Assembly: GCF_034932365.1 (NCBI RefSeq)
Contig: NZ_JAYGHR010000074.1
Span: 1-64,000, forward strand
Length of the DNA: 64,000 nucleotides
From: Capilliphycus robustus
GTDB taxonomy: Bacteria > Cyanobacteriota > Cyanobacteriia > Cyanobacteriales > Microcoleaceae
Reading direction: 5' to 3'
The position numbers were made by a program, and so were the translations under genes. Positions 53,468 to 62,006 of the stretch are shown here, in pieces (within the stretch, counting starts at the first letter, position 1; each line of letters begins with the position of its first letter). The notes under the pieces were generated by a model, which saw only the letters and a program-made list of their open reading frames with translations, had not been told where the DNA came from and did not search any database.

Positions 53468-56400
53468 ATGAGCAAAAGTTCTTCCCTAAGCCAGAATATT
53501 CAGGTAATGGTGAATTGCCCGAATTGTGGCATTTTAAATTCAGAAGGTGCGAAATTCTGTGCCGAATGTGGCACATCTCTGTATAAAACTTGTTCCAACT
53601 GTAAACATAAAAATTCACCCCAAGCGAAATATTGTACAGAATGCGGTACATCCTTAAAAAGCGAGGGTAAGCCCAAAACGGTCAGCCCCATCAGACCCGT
53701 AGAAGCAACTCCCATGCGACCGGCTGAACGACGTCAGCTTACGGTGATGTTTTGTGACTTGGTGGGTTCGACAGCCTTATCGGAAGAACTCGACCCCGAA
53801 GAACTCCGAGAGTTAATTCAAAAATACCAAGAAACCTGTGCCGAAGTCGTACTCAAATATGAAGGACACATTGCCCAATATCTCGGAGATGGCATTTTAG
53901 TCTACTTTGGGTATCCCATTGCCCATGAAGACGATGCCGGACGAGCGCTGCGGGCTGCTTTAGGGATTATTCAAGCCATTGCCACACTCAAACTCGGTTG
54001 TATTGCTAACCGTTGTCTGCAACTGTCAGTCCGCTTAGGTATCCATACAGGCTTAGTCGTGGTTGGAGAAGTCGGGGCGGGAAATAAACGGGAAGAATTA
54101 GCCATCGGCCAAACGCCCAATCTTGCAGCCCGACTGCAAGGGTTCGCTCAACCCAGTACCGCCGTTGTCAGTCCCACAACCTATCGACTGGTGCAGGGTA
54201 TCTTTGAATTTCAGTCATTAGGTCAACATTCACTCAAAGGCATCTCAACTCCGGTCGAAATTTACCAAGTGTTGCAAGAAGCCTCCTCCTGCAAGCGTCA
54301 GAAAGTCGCCGAAAGCAGTTGGACTCCCTATGTCGGCCGAGAAGCCGAACTCGAACAGCTACAAGGCATCTGGGAACGAGTTAAATCCGGGCGGGGAGAA
54401 GTAGTATTATTAATGGCAGAAGCCGGATTAGGGAAATCCCGCCTCGTTCAAGCTTTCCGAGAACGCATTGCTAACGATACCTATACCTTGCGAGAAGTTT
54501 TCTGTTCTCCCTACTATCAAAATACGCCTTTCCATCCCATTATCGAACTAATCGCCGAACGAGTCTTAAAACTAACCCGTGAAGACTCACCCGAAGAGCA
54601 ACTTGACAAACTTGAACAGTTCCTCGACTCTCATCAAATTCCCCGTCAAGAAGCGGTTCCTTTGTTCGCTCAGTTGCTATCCCTATCTGTCGATCAACAG
54701 GATTATCCAACCCTTAACCTGTCGCCCCAAGCCACTAAACAAAAGCTGTTAGAAGTCATGCTGGCGATGATCCACAAGAGCGCTAGTCAGCAACCGCTTT
54801 TAGTTCTCGTTGAAGACCTGCACTGGATTGATCCTTCTACCCTAGAACTAGCCGACCGTCTGATCCGCGAAGAAACCAATTATCCCATTTTGCGGATTTA
54901 TACCATGCGACCCGGTTTTCAATCCCATTGGCTGCGTCTCCCTCATGTCACTCAGATTAACCTCAACCATCTTCCGGCCAATCAAATTGAACAAATCATT
55001 CACGGTGTTACAGGTGGTAAACGCTTACCCTTTGCGGTGTCTAAACTTATCGTTGAAAAAAGTGATGGTATTCCCCTGTTTATTGAGGAGATGACCAAAA
55101 TGGTGATTGAGTCGGGGCCATTTGAGGAAACCTCAGACAGCTACGAACTCACAGGCCCTCTACCGACTCTTAGTATTCCCGACACTCTTAAGGGATTGTT
55201 GATGGAACGACTCGATCGCCTCGATGGAGCTAAAGAAGTTGCCCAACTCGGCGCTACCATTGGTCGAGAGTTCAGTTATGAATTATTGCGATCGCTGGCT
55301 CTGTACGAAGAACCCAGCCCGACTCTGACCAATGGCCGTCAAGCTTTACCCGCAATTGCTCTCGATCAAGCCAGTATTATTCGAGGTTTAGAAAAGTTGG
55401 TTGAGACACGGCTCCTGTTTGTTAACGGAGAACTCCCTAAAGCCACCTACAGCTTTAAAAACGTTCTCATTCAAGATGCCGCCTATGAATCCTTACTCAG
55501 AAGCACCCGAGCGCAATATCATCGTCGGATTGCTCGCGTCCTGGAAGCTGAATTTCCGATTGTGGCGGGGCGTGAACCGGAATTACTCGCCTATCATTAT
55601 ACCAAAGCTGGATTGCCCTTTTCTGCGATTAACTATTGGCAAAAAGCAGGAGAAAAAGCGTTTCTGGCTTCAGCCAATGAAGAAGCCATTGCTCATCTCA
55701 AATCAGGACTTGATTTGATTGACACCCTCAAAGCTGAACAAGGTCGAACCATTTCTTTATTAGGAGGCGCTTCGAGTGTAGATTTCTTAAAGCAAGAACT
55801 GGATTTACAAACGACTCTTGGAAAGGCTTTGATTGCAACCAAGGGTTACGCTTCTCTAGAAGTCGAACAAATCTACAAACGCAGTCGAGAAATCTGTCAG
55901 GAATTGGGAACGACACCCCAATTATTTTCAGTATTTTGGGGATTATGGGGATATCACGCGGCTCGTTGTGAACATAAAATCGCCCTTGATTTTGGCAGTC
56001 GGTTAATGGGTTTAGCTCGACGTCACAATGATCCGATTTTGGAGATGGAAGCCCGTTTTACCCTGGGATTTGCCTTATTTTATCTCGGACGTTTGCAGGC
56101 GGCTCACGAACATTGGAAAACCAGCTATGAACTTTATCAAAAAACCAATCGTACTTGTCAAACTCGTCTGACGGGGCAAGATGTCGGAGTGGCGAGTTTA
56201 TCCTATATGTCGTTGAGTGCTTGGCTACTCGGACAAAGCGAAGCCTCTGTACAGTACAGTGAAGATGCGATTCATTTGGCGTTGGAGTTGTCTCATCCTT
56301 ACAGTACCGGGTTTGCGCTTTGTATGAAGGCGATGTTTCATCAACTGCGCCAAGAACCGGAAGCGGTTGAACAACAAGCAGAAGCCGCTATTGCATTAGC

Positions 56401-57010
56401 CAGTGAACAACGCTTTGAGTTTTGGTTAGCCACAGGTGTGATTATGCAAGGCTGGGCCTTAGTCGAACTCGGACAAACTGACTTAGGAATTAATCAACTC
56501 CGCCGAGGAATTGCGGCTCATGCGGCAACAGGCGCTAAAATTTCTTGGACTTATTTTTTGGGATTGTTAGCTCAAGCTCATGCGAAAGCGGGACAATTAG
56601 AAGCGGGGTTAGCAGTGTTGAAAGAGGCTTTGTCTACGGTAGAAAGAACCGGAGAACGCTTTTGGGAAGCTGAACTTTTCCGCCTGAGAGGAGAGTTAAT
56701 GTATACCAAAGGTGGAGGCGGACAAAGTTTGCATCCAGAACAAGTGGCGATGTTGGTGGCTCAAAGTCAAGCGTCTGCTCCTCATTCCCAATCTGTGGAA
56801 TATTATCTCAATAAAGCCATTGAAATTGCTCATGCTCAGGGCGGAAAGCTGTTAGAACTCCGAGCAGCTATTAGTTTAGCCCAGATGTGGCATCAACAGG
56901 GTAATCTGAAGCTAGCACAACACTTGTTAGCAAGGGTTTATAGTCAATGGCCGCAAGGAATTGAGAGCATTGATAGCACTGATGTTAAACTGCTATTGGC
57001 GATCAAATAA
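53468..57010 (+). CDS. zinc-ribbon/adenylate cyclase/AAA ATPase/TPR regulator
   Basis: About 1180 residues. A double zinc ribbon comes first (CPNCGILNSEGAKFCAECG, CSNCKHKNSPQAKYCTECG). A class III nucleotide cyclase follows (about 88-275) with the metal Asp residues in MFCDLVGST and YLGDGILVYFG. Then an AAA/ORC-type ATPase (Walker A AEAGLGKSRLV, Walker B LLVLVEDLHWID), and about 400 residues of TPR-like helices. It probably makes cAMP under control of the C-terminal sensor. ATG 53468 with TTGAGG upstream is preferred to TTG 53456; ATG 53507 is possible. Confidence 0.92.
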   Translation: MSKSSSLSQNIQVMVNCPNCGILNSEGAKFCAECGTSLYKTCSNCKHKNSPQAKYCTECGTSLKSEGKPKTVSPIRPVEATPMRPAERRQLTVMFCDLVGSTALSEELDPEELRELIQKYQETCAEVVLKYEGHIAQYLGDGILVYFGYPIAHEDDAGRALRAALGIIQAIATLKLGCIANRCLQLSVRLGIHTGLVVVGEVGAGNKREELAIGQTPNLAARLQGFAQPSTAVVSPTTYRLVQGIFEFQSLGQHSLKGISTPVEIYQVLQEASSCKRQKVAESSWTPYVGREAELEQLQGIWERVKSGRGEVVLLMAEAGLGKSRLVQAFRERIANDTYTLREVFCSPYYQNTPFHPIIELIAERVLKLTREDSPEEQLDKLEQFLDSHQIPRQEAVPLFAQLLSLSVDQQDYPTLNLSPQATKQKLLEVMLAMIHKSASQQPLLVLVEDLHWIDPSTLELADRLIREETNYPILRIYTMRPGFQSHWLRLPHVTQINLNHLPANQIEQIIHGVTGGKRLPFAVSKLIVEKSDGIPLFIEEMTKMVIESGPFEETSDSYELTGPLPTLSIPDTLKGLLMERLDRLDGAKEVAQLGATIGREFSYELLRSLALYEEPSPTLTNGRQALPAIALDQASIIRGLEKLVETRLLFVNGELPKATYSFKNVLIQDAAYESLLRSTRAQYHRRIARVLEAEFPIVAGREPELLAYHYTKAGLPFSAINYWQKAGEKAFLASANEEAIAHLKSGLDLIDTLKAEQGRTISLLGGASSVDFLKQELDLQTTLGKALIATKGYASLEVEQIYKRSREICQELGTTPQLFSVFWGLWGYHAARCEHKIALDFGSRLMGLARRHNDPILEMEARFTLGFALFYLGRLQAAHEHWKTSYELYQKTNRTCQTRLTGQDVGVASLSYMSLSAWLLGQSEASVQYSEDAIHLALELSHPYSTGFALCMKAMFHQLRQEPEAVEQQAEAAIALASEQRFEFWLATGVIMQGWALVELGQTDLGINQLRRGIAAHAATGAKISWTYFLGLLAQAHAKAGQLEAGLAVLKEALSTVERTGERFWEAELFRLRGELMYTKGGGGQSLHPEQVAMLVAQSQASAPHSQSVEYYLNKAIEIAHAQGGKLLELRAAISLAQMWHQQGNLKLAQHLLARVYSQWPQGIESIDSTDVKLLLAIK

Positions 57011-57192
57011 TGCACTACGCTTTTTGAGTGGGTTAAATTGTATTTGGTGTGAGGGGTGATTTCAAATGCTGTTCAAAATGAGAACCTCAAATTTGAGGGG
57101 TTCCTACAATTTATACCGAGAAATGCTTGACTCGGCATCTTGTATTTTTTCAAGCAATTGTGCGACAATAAAAAATCATCATCAGGAGCAAA

Positions 57193-57363
57193 ATGATCAA
57201 AAATGCCACCTATGATGATTTTCTTATTGGAGGGAAAAGGGACTTCTGTTCAACCGTAGAAAGATATTACCCGGGGACTACAAATTTTTTAACAAATCTT
57301 AAATTCACCCGTTTGGATGACCTGGACTGGGGATTTTATATTGACTTTTTGCCCCTATATTGA
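57193..57363 (+). CDS. small ORF with good RBS, 56 residues
   Basis: ATG at 57193 is preceded by CAGGAGCAAA, a strong ribosome-binding site. The product reads MIKNATYDDFLIGGKRDF, then TVERYYPGTTNFLTNLKFTR, then LDDLDWGFYIDFLPLY, acidic and aromatic at the end. I do not recognise it. It may be a real small protein or the start of a decayed gene. Confidence 0.4.
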   Translation: MIKNATYDDFLIGGKRDFCSTVERYYPGTTNFLTNLKFTRLDDLDWGFYIDFLPLY

Positions 57364-57397
57364 AAATATAAATAAGCTTTGAATTAGGGGAACTCAA

Positions 57398-58021
57398 ATG
57401 AACAAATTACAAAAAGGATTTGCTACGGGTTTAGCTACTCTCGGTATTTTAGGGAGTCAAGTTCTACTCTTTCCTATTTCTCGCGCCCATGCTGCCCAAC
57501 AGCTATATTGTAATGGTCAAATGAATAATGGCTGGACATACTCTGCAACATTTCTAGATGGTCGTTTTACTCAAATTCGTTGGCAACGTTCAGGACAACC
57601 GCCTCAAATCTCTGAATTAACTTATGATACTGAAAATGATCAAGGTCAACCCATTTATCGGGGTTCGTTTCAGGGGGCGACGGCGGTAACATTAGTAGAC
57701 TTATCTGGGGGTGGAACAAGACCGGGTTCTCAAGTTTCTGTAGGAGTTGAAGAATGGGGTTGGTCTACAGGAACTTGTGGGGTATCTTCTTCTGAACGTC
57801 CTTCTAATACTATTAATTTAGACACTCTAAATCAACAGTTAAGAGGACTTGAACCTTCTGAAGCGGCTAATCAATTACGAGGACAAAATTTCTTTTTTGT
57901 ACAAACTTTAGAACACACTGAACGTCAAATTATTGAACGTTGGGACAGACAGGCTGATCATTCAAGTATTCAGGTTGTTTATACCAATAACAGAGTCAGC
58001 ACTGTTAGAAATAGTCAATAA
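57398..58021 (+). CDS. secreted hypothetical protein
   Basis: A 207-residue protein with a clear signal peptide (LQKGFATGLATLGILGSQVL, cleaved after AHA at about residue 32). The mature domain begins QQLYCNGQMNNGWTYSATFL, is rich in beta-strand patterns, has a single Cys pair (YCNG, GTCGV), and ends with a helical piece, QTLEHTERQIIERWDRQ. No family known to me. AGGGGAA lies before the ATG. It likely acts in the periplasm. Confidence 0.65.
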   Translation: MNKLQKGFATGLATLGILGSQVLLFPISRAHAAQQLYCNGQMNNGWTYSATFLDGRFTQIRWQRSGQPPQISELTYDTENDQGQPIYRGSFQGATAVTLVDLSGGGTRPGSQVSVGVEEWGWSTGTCGVSSSERPSNTINLDTLNQQLRGLEPSEAANQLRGQNFFFVQTLEHTERQIIERWDRQADHSSIQVVYTNNRVSTVRNSQ

Positions 58022-58085
58022 GTAGCAAACGCTAGCAGTTCAGGAGTGGGGAGTCTGTCAACACTCGCTAATTTTCCCCCTGTGA

Positions 58086-58266
58086 GGGCAGGGCCGTTTC
58101 ATTCTCGGTTCAAAAATGCGATCGCCAAATCTTAAAAGCCTTTCTCTGTAAAGAAAAGGAGGATTATTTCAACAGTTTTGAGATTTTCTGTTTAAATAGA
58201 GCCTAAAACTTGCCCCCCATCAAAGGTTTAGCGATCGCCAAAAATTAGAATGAAACAGCCCTGCCC
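58086..58266. mobile_element. 181-bp MITE with TSD TGTGA
   Basis: The left end GGGCAGGGCCGTTTCATTCT (58086-58105) and right end (58247-58266) are inverted repeats matching at 19 of 20 bases. The 5-bp sequence TGTGA flanks both sides (58081-58085 and 58267-58271), a target-site duplication. Inside both ends a GCGATCGC octamer is also placed symmetrically. No coding capacity, so it needs a transposase supplied elsewhere. Confidence 0.9.
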
Positions 58267-58271
58267 TGTGA

Positions 58272-58333
58272 GGGGGCGAGTTGATATAGGTTGCTTGTAG
58301 GAAGACAGACATCTAGATCAAACCCGCCCCTAC
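58272..58333. repeat. GGGCGGGTT-type element, copy near DUF3067
   Basis: GGGGGCGAGTTGATA at the left and AAACCCGCCCCTAC at the right form the ends. It has the same form as elements at 6416 and 30.0-30.3 kb, with internal substitutions. It abuts the 181-bp MITE. Confidence 0.65.
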
Positions 58334-58358
58334 AGAATTTATCATTCCCAGTACCCTG

Positions 58359-58667
58359 TTATAAGATCCATTCTGAAGCCCGTTCCCCCAAGTCTAGAGG
58401 AATACTCACCGCTTTACCCAGGCGGGGTTTTTCTCGGGTATTTTGAATGTAGTTTTTCACCAACTCTACACTGCCCCATCCGTTAAGATATTGAGCGATC
58501 GCGTTCAAATGAGCAATGTAGTCCGCCTCACTCAACGGAAAAGACATCTGTTCGAGGTATTTCCACATGATCTGCAAGAAAACCCTGCCTCGGGTTCGCC
58601 GCAACTGAACGTCATAGGATACCCCCCACTTGTCCAACAGTAGCTGATGTAATTCTCTGCCCGTCAT
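58359..58667 (-). CDS. DUF3067 family protein
   Basis: A 102-residue cyanobacterial/plastid protein with very conserved features: MTGRELHQLLLDKWG, SYDVQLRRTRGRVFLQIMWK, YLEQMSFPLSEADY and REKPRLGKAVSIPLDLGERA. ATG at 58667 with CAGGAG upstream gives exact family length; a longer frame reaching 58805 is not needed. Function unknown. It is divergent from petC, a neighbourhood commonly seen in cyanobacteria. Confidence 0.93.
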   Translation of the reverse strand: MTGRELHQLLLDKWGVSYDVQLRRTRGRVFLQIMWKYLEQMSFPLSEADYIAHLNAIAQYLNGWGSVELVKNYIQNTREKPRLGKAVSIPLDLGERASEWIL

Positions 58668-58896
58668 GGCTCGCTCCTGAATGAACCCGTTTACATTTTG
58701 TAATAATAAAAGAGCTTGTTTAAAAAATGTAATAATACTCTGATGATGGGAAAAGCCTGATAGAACCATTCTGTCTAGTCTTGATCCATAGCAGACTTGG
58801 TGCAATAGTTCAAGCTAATCTGCAATACATTTTTTGTTTTTGGCTGCAAAGCTCTCAAAAACTAACATACACAAGATAGAATCAACTGCGTCAATT

Positions 58897-59436
58897 ATGA
58901 CTCAAATTTCTGAAACGCCAGAAGCTCCTAGTATGGGGCGTCGCCAGTTTATGAACCTTTTAACGTTTGGGTCAGCCACAGGTGTAGCTCTGGGTGCGCT
59001 TTACCCTTTCGTTAAATATTTTATCCCCCGCTCAAGCGGTGCTGCCGGTGGGGGTGTGATCGCCAAAGATGCCGTTGGGAGTGATATCCTTGCCAGTCAA
59101 TTTTTAGCCAGCCATAACCCAGGCGATCGCACCTTAGCCCAAGGCTTAAAAGGTGATCCGACTTACTTAGTGGTGGAAACAGACGGCACATTGTCGGACT
59201 ATGGCATTAATGCGGTCTGTACGCACTTAGGCTGTGTTGTCCCTTGGAACGGCAGTGAAGACAAATTTATCTGTCCTTGTCACGGTTCACAGTATAATGC
59301 CCAAGGTAAAGTTGTTCGGGGGCCTGCTCCTTTATCTCTCGCCTTGGCTCATGCCAATGTGGAAAACGACAAAGTAACCTTTACCCCCTGGACAGAAACC
59401 GATTTCCGTACAGGTGAAAACCCCTGGTGGGCTTAA
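58897..59436 (+). CDS. petC: cytochrome b6f Rieske iron-sulfur protein
   Basis: A 179-residue Rieske protein that passes electrons from plastoquinol to cytochrome f. The N-terminal membrane anchor with paired Arg is GRRQFMNLLTFGSATGVALG. The 2Fe-2S ligands are in CTHLGCVVPW and CPCHGSQYN, with the disulfide Cys pair in the same motifs. ATG 58897 gives the normal length; a longer frame from 58834 is out of family. petA follows after 96 bp. Confidence 0.98.
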   Translation: MTQISETPEAPSMGRRQFMNLLTFGSATGVALGALYPFVKYFIPRSSGAAGGGVIAKDAVGSDILASQFLASHNPGDRTLAQGLKGDPTYLVVETDGTLSDYGINAVCTHLGCVVPWNGSEDKFICPCHGSQYNAQGKVVRGPAPLSLALAHANVENDKVTFTPWTETDFRTGENPWWA

Positions 59437-59532
59437 TAAATTTGCATAAAATTTGAGATTGGGGAAATTAAACCCTAAAATTCCTAATCTCAAGTAGAAT
59501 CCCTTGACTTTGAGCGAGTAAAAACATTTCTA

Positions 59533-60522
59533 ATGTCAAAATCTGACCAAACTGCAATGCTGCATCGTAGCATTCGGGCAACTTGGAAGATGATGCTGGT
59601 TGCGATCGCATCCGTCACTTTCTTCCTAACAAGCGATATTGCCCTCCCTCAAGCGGCGGCTGCCTATCCCTTCTGGGCGCAGGAAACAGCCCCACAAACT
59701 CCCCGCGAACCCACTGGACGAATTGTTTGTGCGAACTGTCACCTGGGCGCAAAACCGACAAAAGTTGAACTTCCTCAGTCTGTTCTGCCGGATACTGTTT
59801 TTAAAGCAGTTGTTAAAATTCCCTATGACACCAGCGCCCAGCAAGTTTTAGGCGATGGTAGCAAAGGTGGTTTAAACGTCGGTGCGGTTTTAATGCTTCC
59901 TGAAGGCTTTAAAATTGCCCCGCCTGAACGGATTTCCGAAGAATTACAAGAAGAAATCGGCGATCTCTATTTCCAACCTTATAGCGAAGATCAAGACAAT
60001 GTGGTTTTGGTTGGGCCGTTACCCGGTGAACAATACCAAGAAATTGTCTTCCCGGTTCTCTCTCCTGATCCGAGAACAGATTCTTCTGTAACTTACGGTA
60101 AATACGCTGTTCATGTCGGTGGAAACCGAGGTCGTGGACAGGTTTATCCGGCTGGAAACCAAAGTAACAACGCGGTTTATAAAGCCTCTGCTGCCGGCAC
60201 GATTACTCAAATTACCTCTGAAGAAGGTGTTGGCTACCAAGTCAGTATTAAAACGGCTGAGGGTAAAACCGTTGTTGATACCGTTCCTCCTGGCCCTGAA
60301 CTGCTCGTTTCAGAAGGTCAAGAGGTAGCCGCAAGTCAACCCCTAAACCGTGATCCAAACGTCGGTGGTTTTGGTCAAGCGGATACTGAAATTGTCTTGC
60401 AAAGTGCAGGTCGCATTCAGTGGTTGTTGGCTTTCTTTGCCTTAGTCATGTTGACTCAAATTATGCTGGTTCTGAAGAAGAAACAGGTTGAAAAGGTTCA
60501 AGCTGCTGAAATGAACTTCTAG
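59533..60522 (+). CDS. petA: cytochrome f
   Basis: A 329-residue precursor. The signal peptide is cleaved before YPFWAQ, whose Tyr N-terminus provides the heme axial ligand. CANCHLGAKP is the c-type heme site. Near the C-terminus, the membrane anchor is IQWLLAFFALVMLTQIMLVL followed by KKKQVEKVQ. It works with PetC in the b6f complex in the thylakoid lumen. Its last 11 codons and following sequence are duplicated at 61018-61147. Confidence 0.98.
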   Translation: MSKSDQTAMLHRSIRATWKMMLVAIASVTFFLTSDIALPQAAAAYPFWAQETAPQTPREPTGRIVCANCHLGAKPTKVELPQSVLPDTVFKAVVKIPYDTSAQQVLGDGSKGGLNVGAVLMLPEGFKIAPPERISEELQEEIGDLYFQPYSEDQDNVVLVGPLPGEQYQEIVFPVLSPDPRTDSSVTYGKYAVHVGGNRGRGQVYPAGNQSNNAVYKASAAGTITQITSEEGVGYQVSIKTAEGKTVVDTVPPGPELLVSEGQEVAASQPLNRDPNVGGFGQADTEIVLQSAGRIQWLLAFFALVMLTQIMLVLKKKQVEKVQAAEMNF

Positions 60523-60616
60523 AATTGGTACAGGTTCAATAGAATCTTGATGCTGAGGAGTTAGAGGTTAGTCGTGAGGGAGACTTCAAGGTTAATTTCT
60601 GACTCCTCAAATTTTC
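60487..60616. repeat. petA 3' tail segment, original copy
   Basis: The end of petA (GTTGAAAAGGTTCAAGCTGC...) plus about 95 bp beyond the stop. It includes a 12-bp stem, TGAGGAGTTAGA paired with TCTGACTCCTCA (60554-60609), then AATTTT, a probable terminator. It matches 61018-61147. Confidence 0.9.
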
Positions 60617-61017
60617 TTCTTGTTGTCAAACCTGTTGACTGATAAATGCACAAATACTTTATTTTGTCAAGATGCCGATTTTGGGCTTTTGCTTCCTAGC
60701 TGAAAATTCGTGCATCGCTGTTTAAAAATTCAGTCAGGATAGGCTGATATTTAACGACAGAATAAGGGTTGTAGGCTCTATTTTGACCTGTAGACAGAGT
60801 AAACCCTTGGGTGGTGTTTTTAACATTGTACCAGAACCCCTAGAATTCCGTCAACTATTTAAGAAATTTTCTCAATTAAAAATCCGATTTTACCCATAAA
60901 CTTTTATTTTTCAAAACGATTTCCAGTTATTGATTAGAAAAACTTAACTTACAGTCAAACTTGAGTCGGAGTGGGAAGCGATCGGTTAATTTGTAAGAGT
61001 AATGAAGATAGATCTCA
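60617..61017. other. non-coding stretch between petA tail copies
   Basis: About 400 bp of AT-rich sequence without an open frame or recognisable RNA. It separates the two tail copies. Confidence 0.3.
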
Positions 61018-61147
61018 GTTGAAAAGGTTCAAGCTGCGAAATTGAACTACTAGAATTGGCTCTTGTTCAATAGAATCTTGATGCTGAGGAGTTAGAGGTT
61101 AGTCGTGAGAGAGACTTCAAGATTGACTTCTGACTCCTCAAATTTAA
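61018..61147. repeat. petA 3' tail segment, duplicate
   Basis: GTTGAAAAGGTTCAAGCTGC and the following stop region recur here in a frame reading VEKVQAAKLNY then TAG (the original reads VEKVQAAEMNF). The hairpin stem is repeated at 61085-61140. The duplicate ends about 50 bp before vapB. Confidence 0.88.
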
Positions 61148-61195
61148 TGGGATTGTCTAACATAGGAATCAGTAAGTCAGATTTAGACAAAATAC

Positions 61196-61396
61196 ATGGT
61201 AAACAACCTGAAAATCGATGAAAAACTGCTTGAAGAAGCTCTTGCTTTAAGCGAGTATTCAACGGCAAATCTCTTGATTGAAGCGGCTTTGCGTGAATAC
61301 ATTCAACGTCGAAAACAACTCAAAGTCTTGGATTTATTTGGGACAATTGACTATGACGAAGATTATGATTACAAGCAACAAAGACAAAAAACATGA
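61196..61396 (+). CDS. vapB: VapB-type antitoxin
   Basis: A 66-residue antitoxin of the VapB/DUF2191 group: KIDEKLLEEALALSEYSTAN, LLIEAALREYIQRRKQLKVL and the toxin-binding end DLFGTIDYDEDYDYKQQ. The N-terminal part is a ribbon-helix-helix-like fold. Its stop overlaps the toxin ATG (ATGA at 61393), showing coupling to the now broken vapC. Confidence 0.88.
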   Translation: MVNNLKIDEKLLEEALALSEYSTANLLIEAALREYIQRRKQLKVLDLFGTIDYDEDYDYKQQRQKT

Positions 61397-61893
61397 AGGT
61401 TATTGTAAATACTTCTGTTTGGTCACTTGCATTGCGGCGCAATACACCAAACGATGACATTACTACCGTTAATGTACTACAAGATTTAATTACAGATGGA
61501 AAGGTCATTTTACTGGGGGTAATTCGTCAAGAAGTGCTTTCTGGTATTCGCTATAGTGAACAGTTTACTCGATTGCGAGACTATCTTCGTGCTTTTCCAG
61601 ATTTAGAACTATAGCAATGAGCAGGTTAATGTTTACAACTTCTTTGTGTCTTTGTGTCTTGGTGGTAAATTCAAGGCTTGACCCTTGTAAACAAGCCAGC
61701 GCGACCTGCTATAACAACCGAAGACTATGAACTCGCCGCAGAATTTTTCAATACCTGTCGCCGTAATGGTGTTCAAGGTTCAAATACTGATTTTTTAATC
61801 TGTGCAGTAGCTCATCGTCGTGGTTATAGTATTTGTACCACAGATAAAGATTTTGAAAATTTTCGGTCGTACATTCCGGTCGTTTTATATTAA
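61393..61893 (+). pseudogene. vapC: vapC toxin interrupted by a MITE
   Basis: The first part (61393-61611) reads MKVIVNTSVWSLALRR to FPDLEL, then TAG inside the inserted element. The second (61714-61893) continues TTEDYELAAEFFN, SNTDFLICAVAHRRGYSI and CTTDKDFENF. Removing 102 bp (element plus one TA) gives DLELTTEDY, a normal PIN protein of about 132 residues. The first catalytic Asp also reads Asn (VNTSVW instead of VDTSVW), a second inactivating change. The toxin is thus dead, while vapB is intact. Confidence 0.9.
61612..61711. mobile_element. 100-bp TA-flanked MITE inside vapC
   Basis: It is bounded by TA at 61610-61611 and 61712-61713. The ends TAGCA and TGCTA are inverted, and ACCTGCTATA on the right corresponds to TATAGCA...CAGGT on the left. 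TTTACA and TGTAAA form a second inner pair. The tips match those of the TATAGCAGA family. Because 102 bases are added, the frame is kept, but TAG at its edge stops translation. Confidence 0.85.
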
Positions 61894-62006
61894 AATTAAT
61901 AAGCTGGGATGATTAAGAATTAGGCTTACAGCTAGTCCTTGATTTTATGAAAAAGTTTGATTCACAGTCTTAGTAAAATTATCAAAGGTTTTGCTTAAAA
62001 AATATT

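Noticed and set aside
58668..58805. Upstream extension of the DUF3067 gene
   Set aside because: The family starts with MTGRELHQLL and an RBS lies just before ATG 58667.
58834..58896. Upstream extension of PetC
   Set aside because: The family N-terminus begins at MTQIS (58897).
61678..61893. Separate gene downstream of vapC
   Set aside because: It is the C-terminal half of the PIN toxin, cut off by the MITE.
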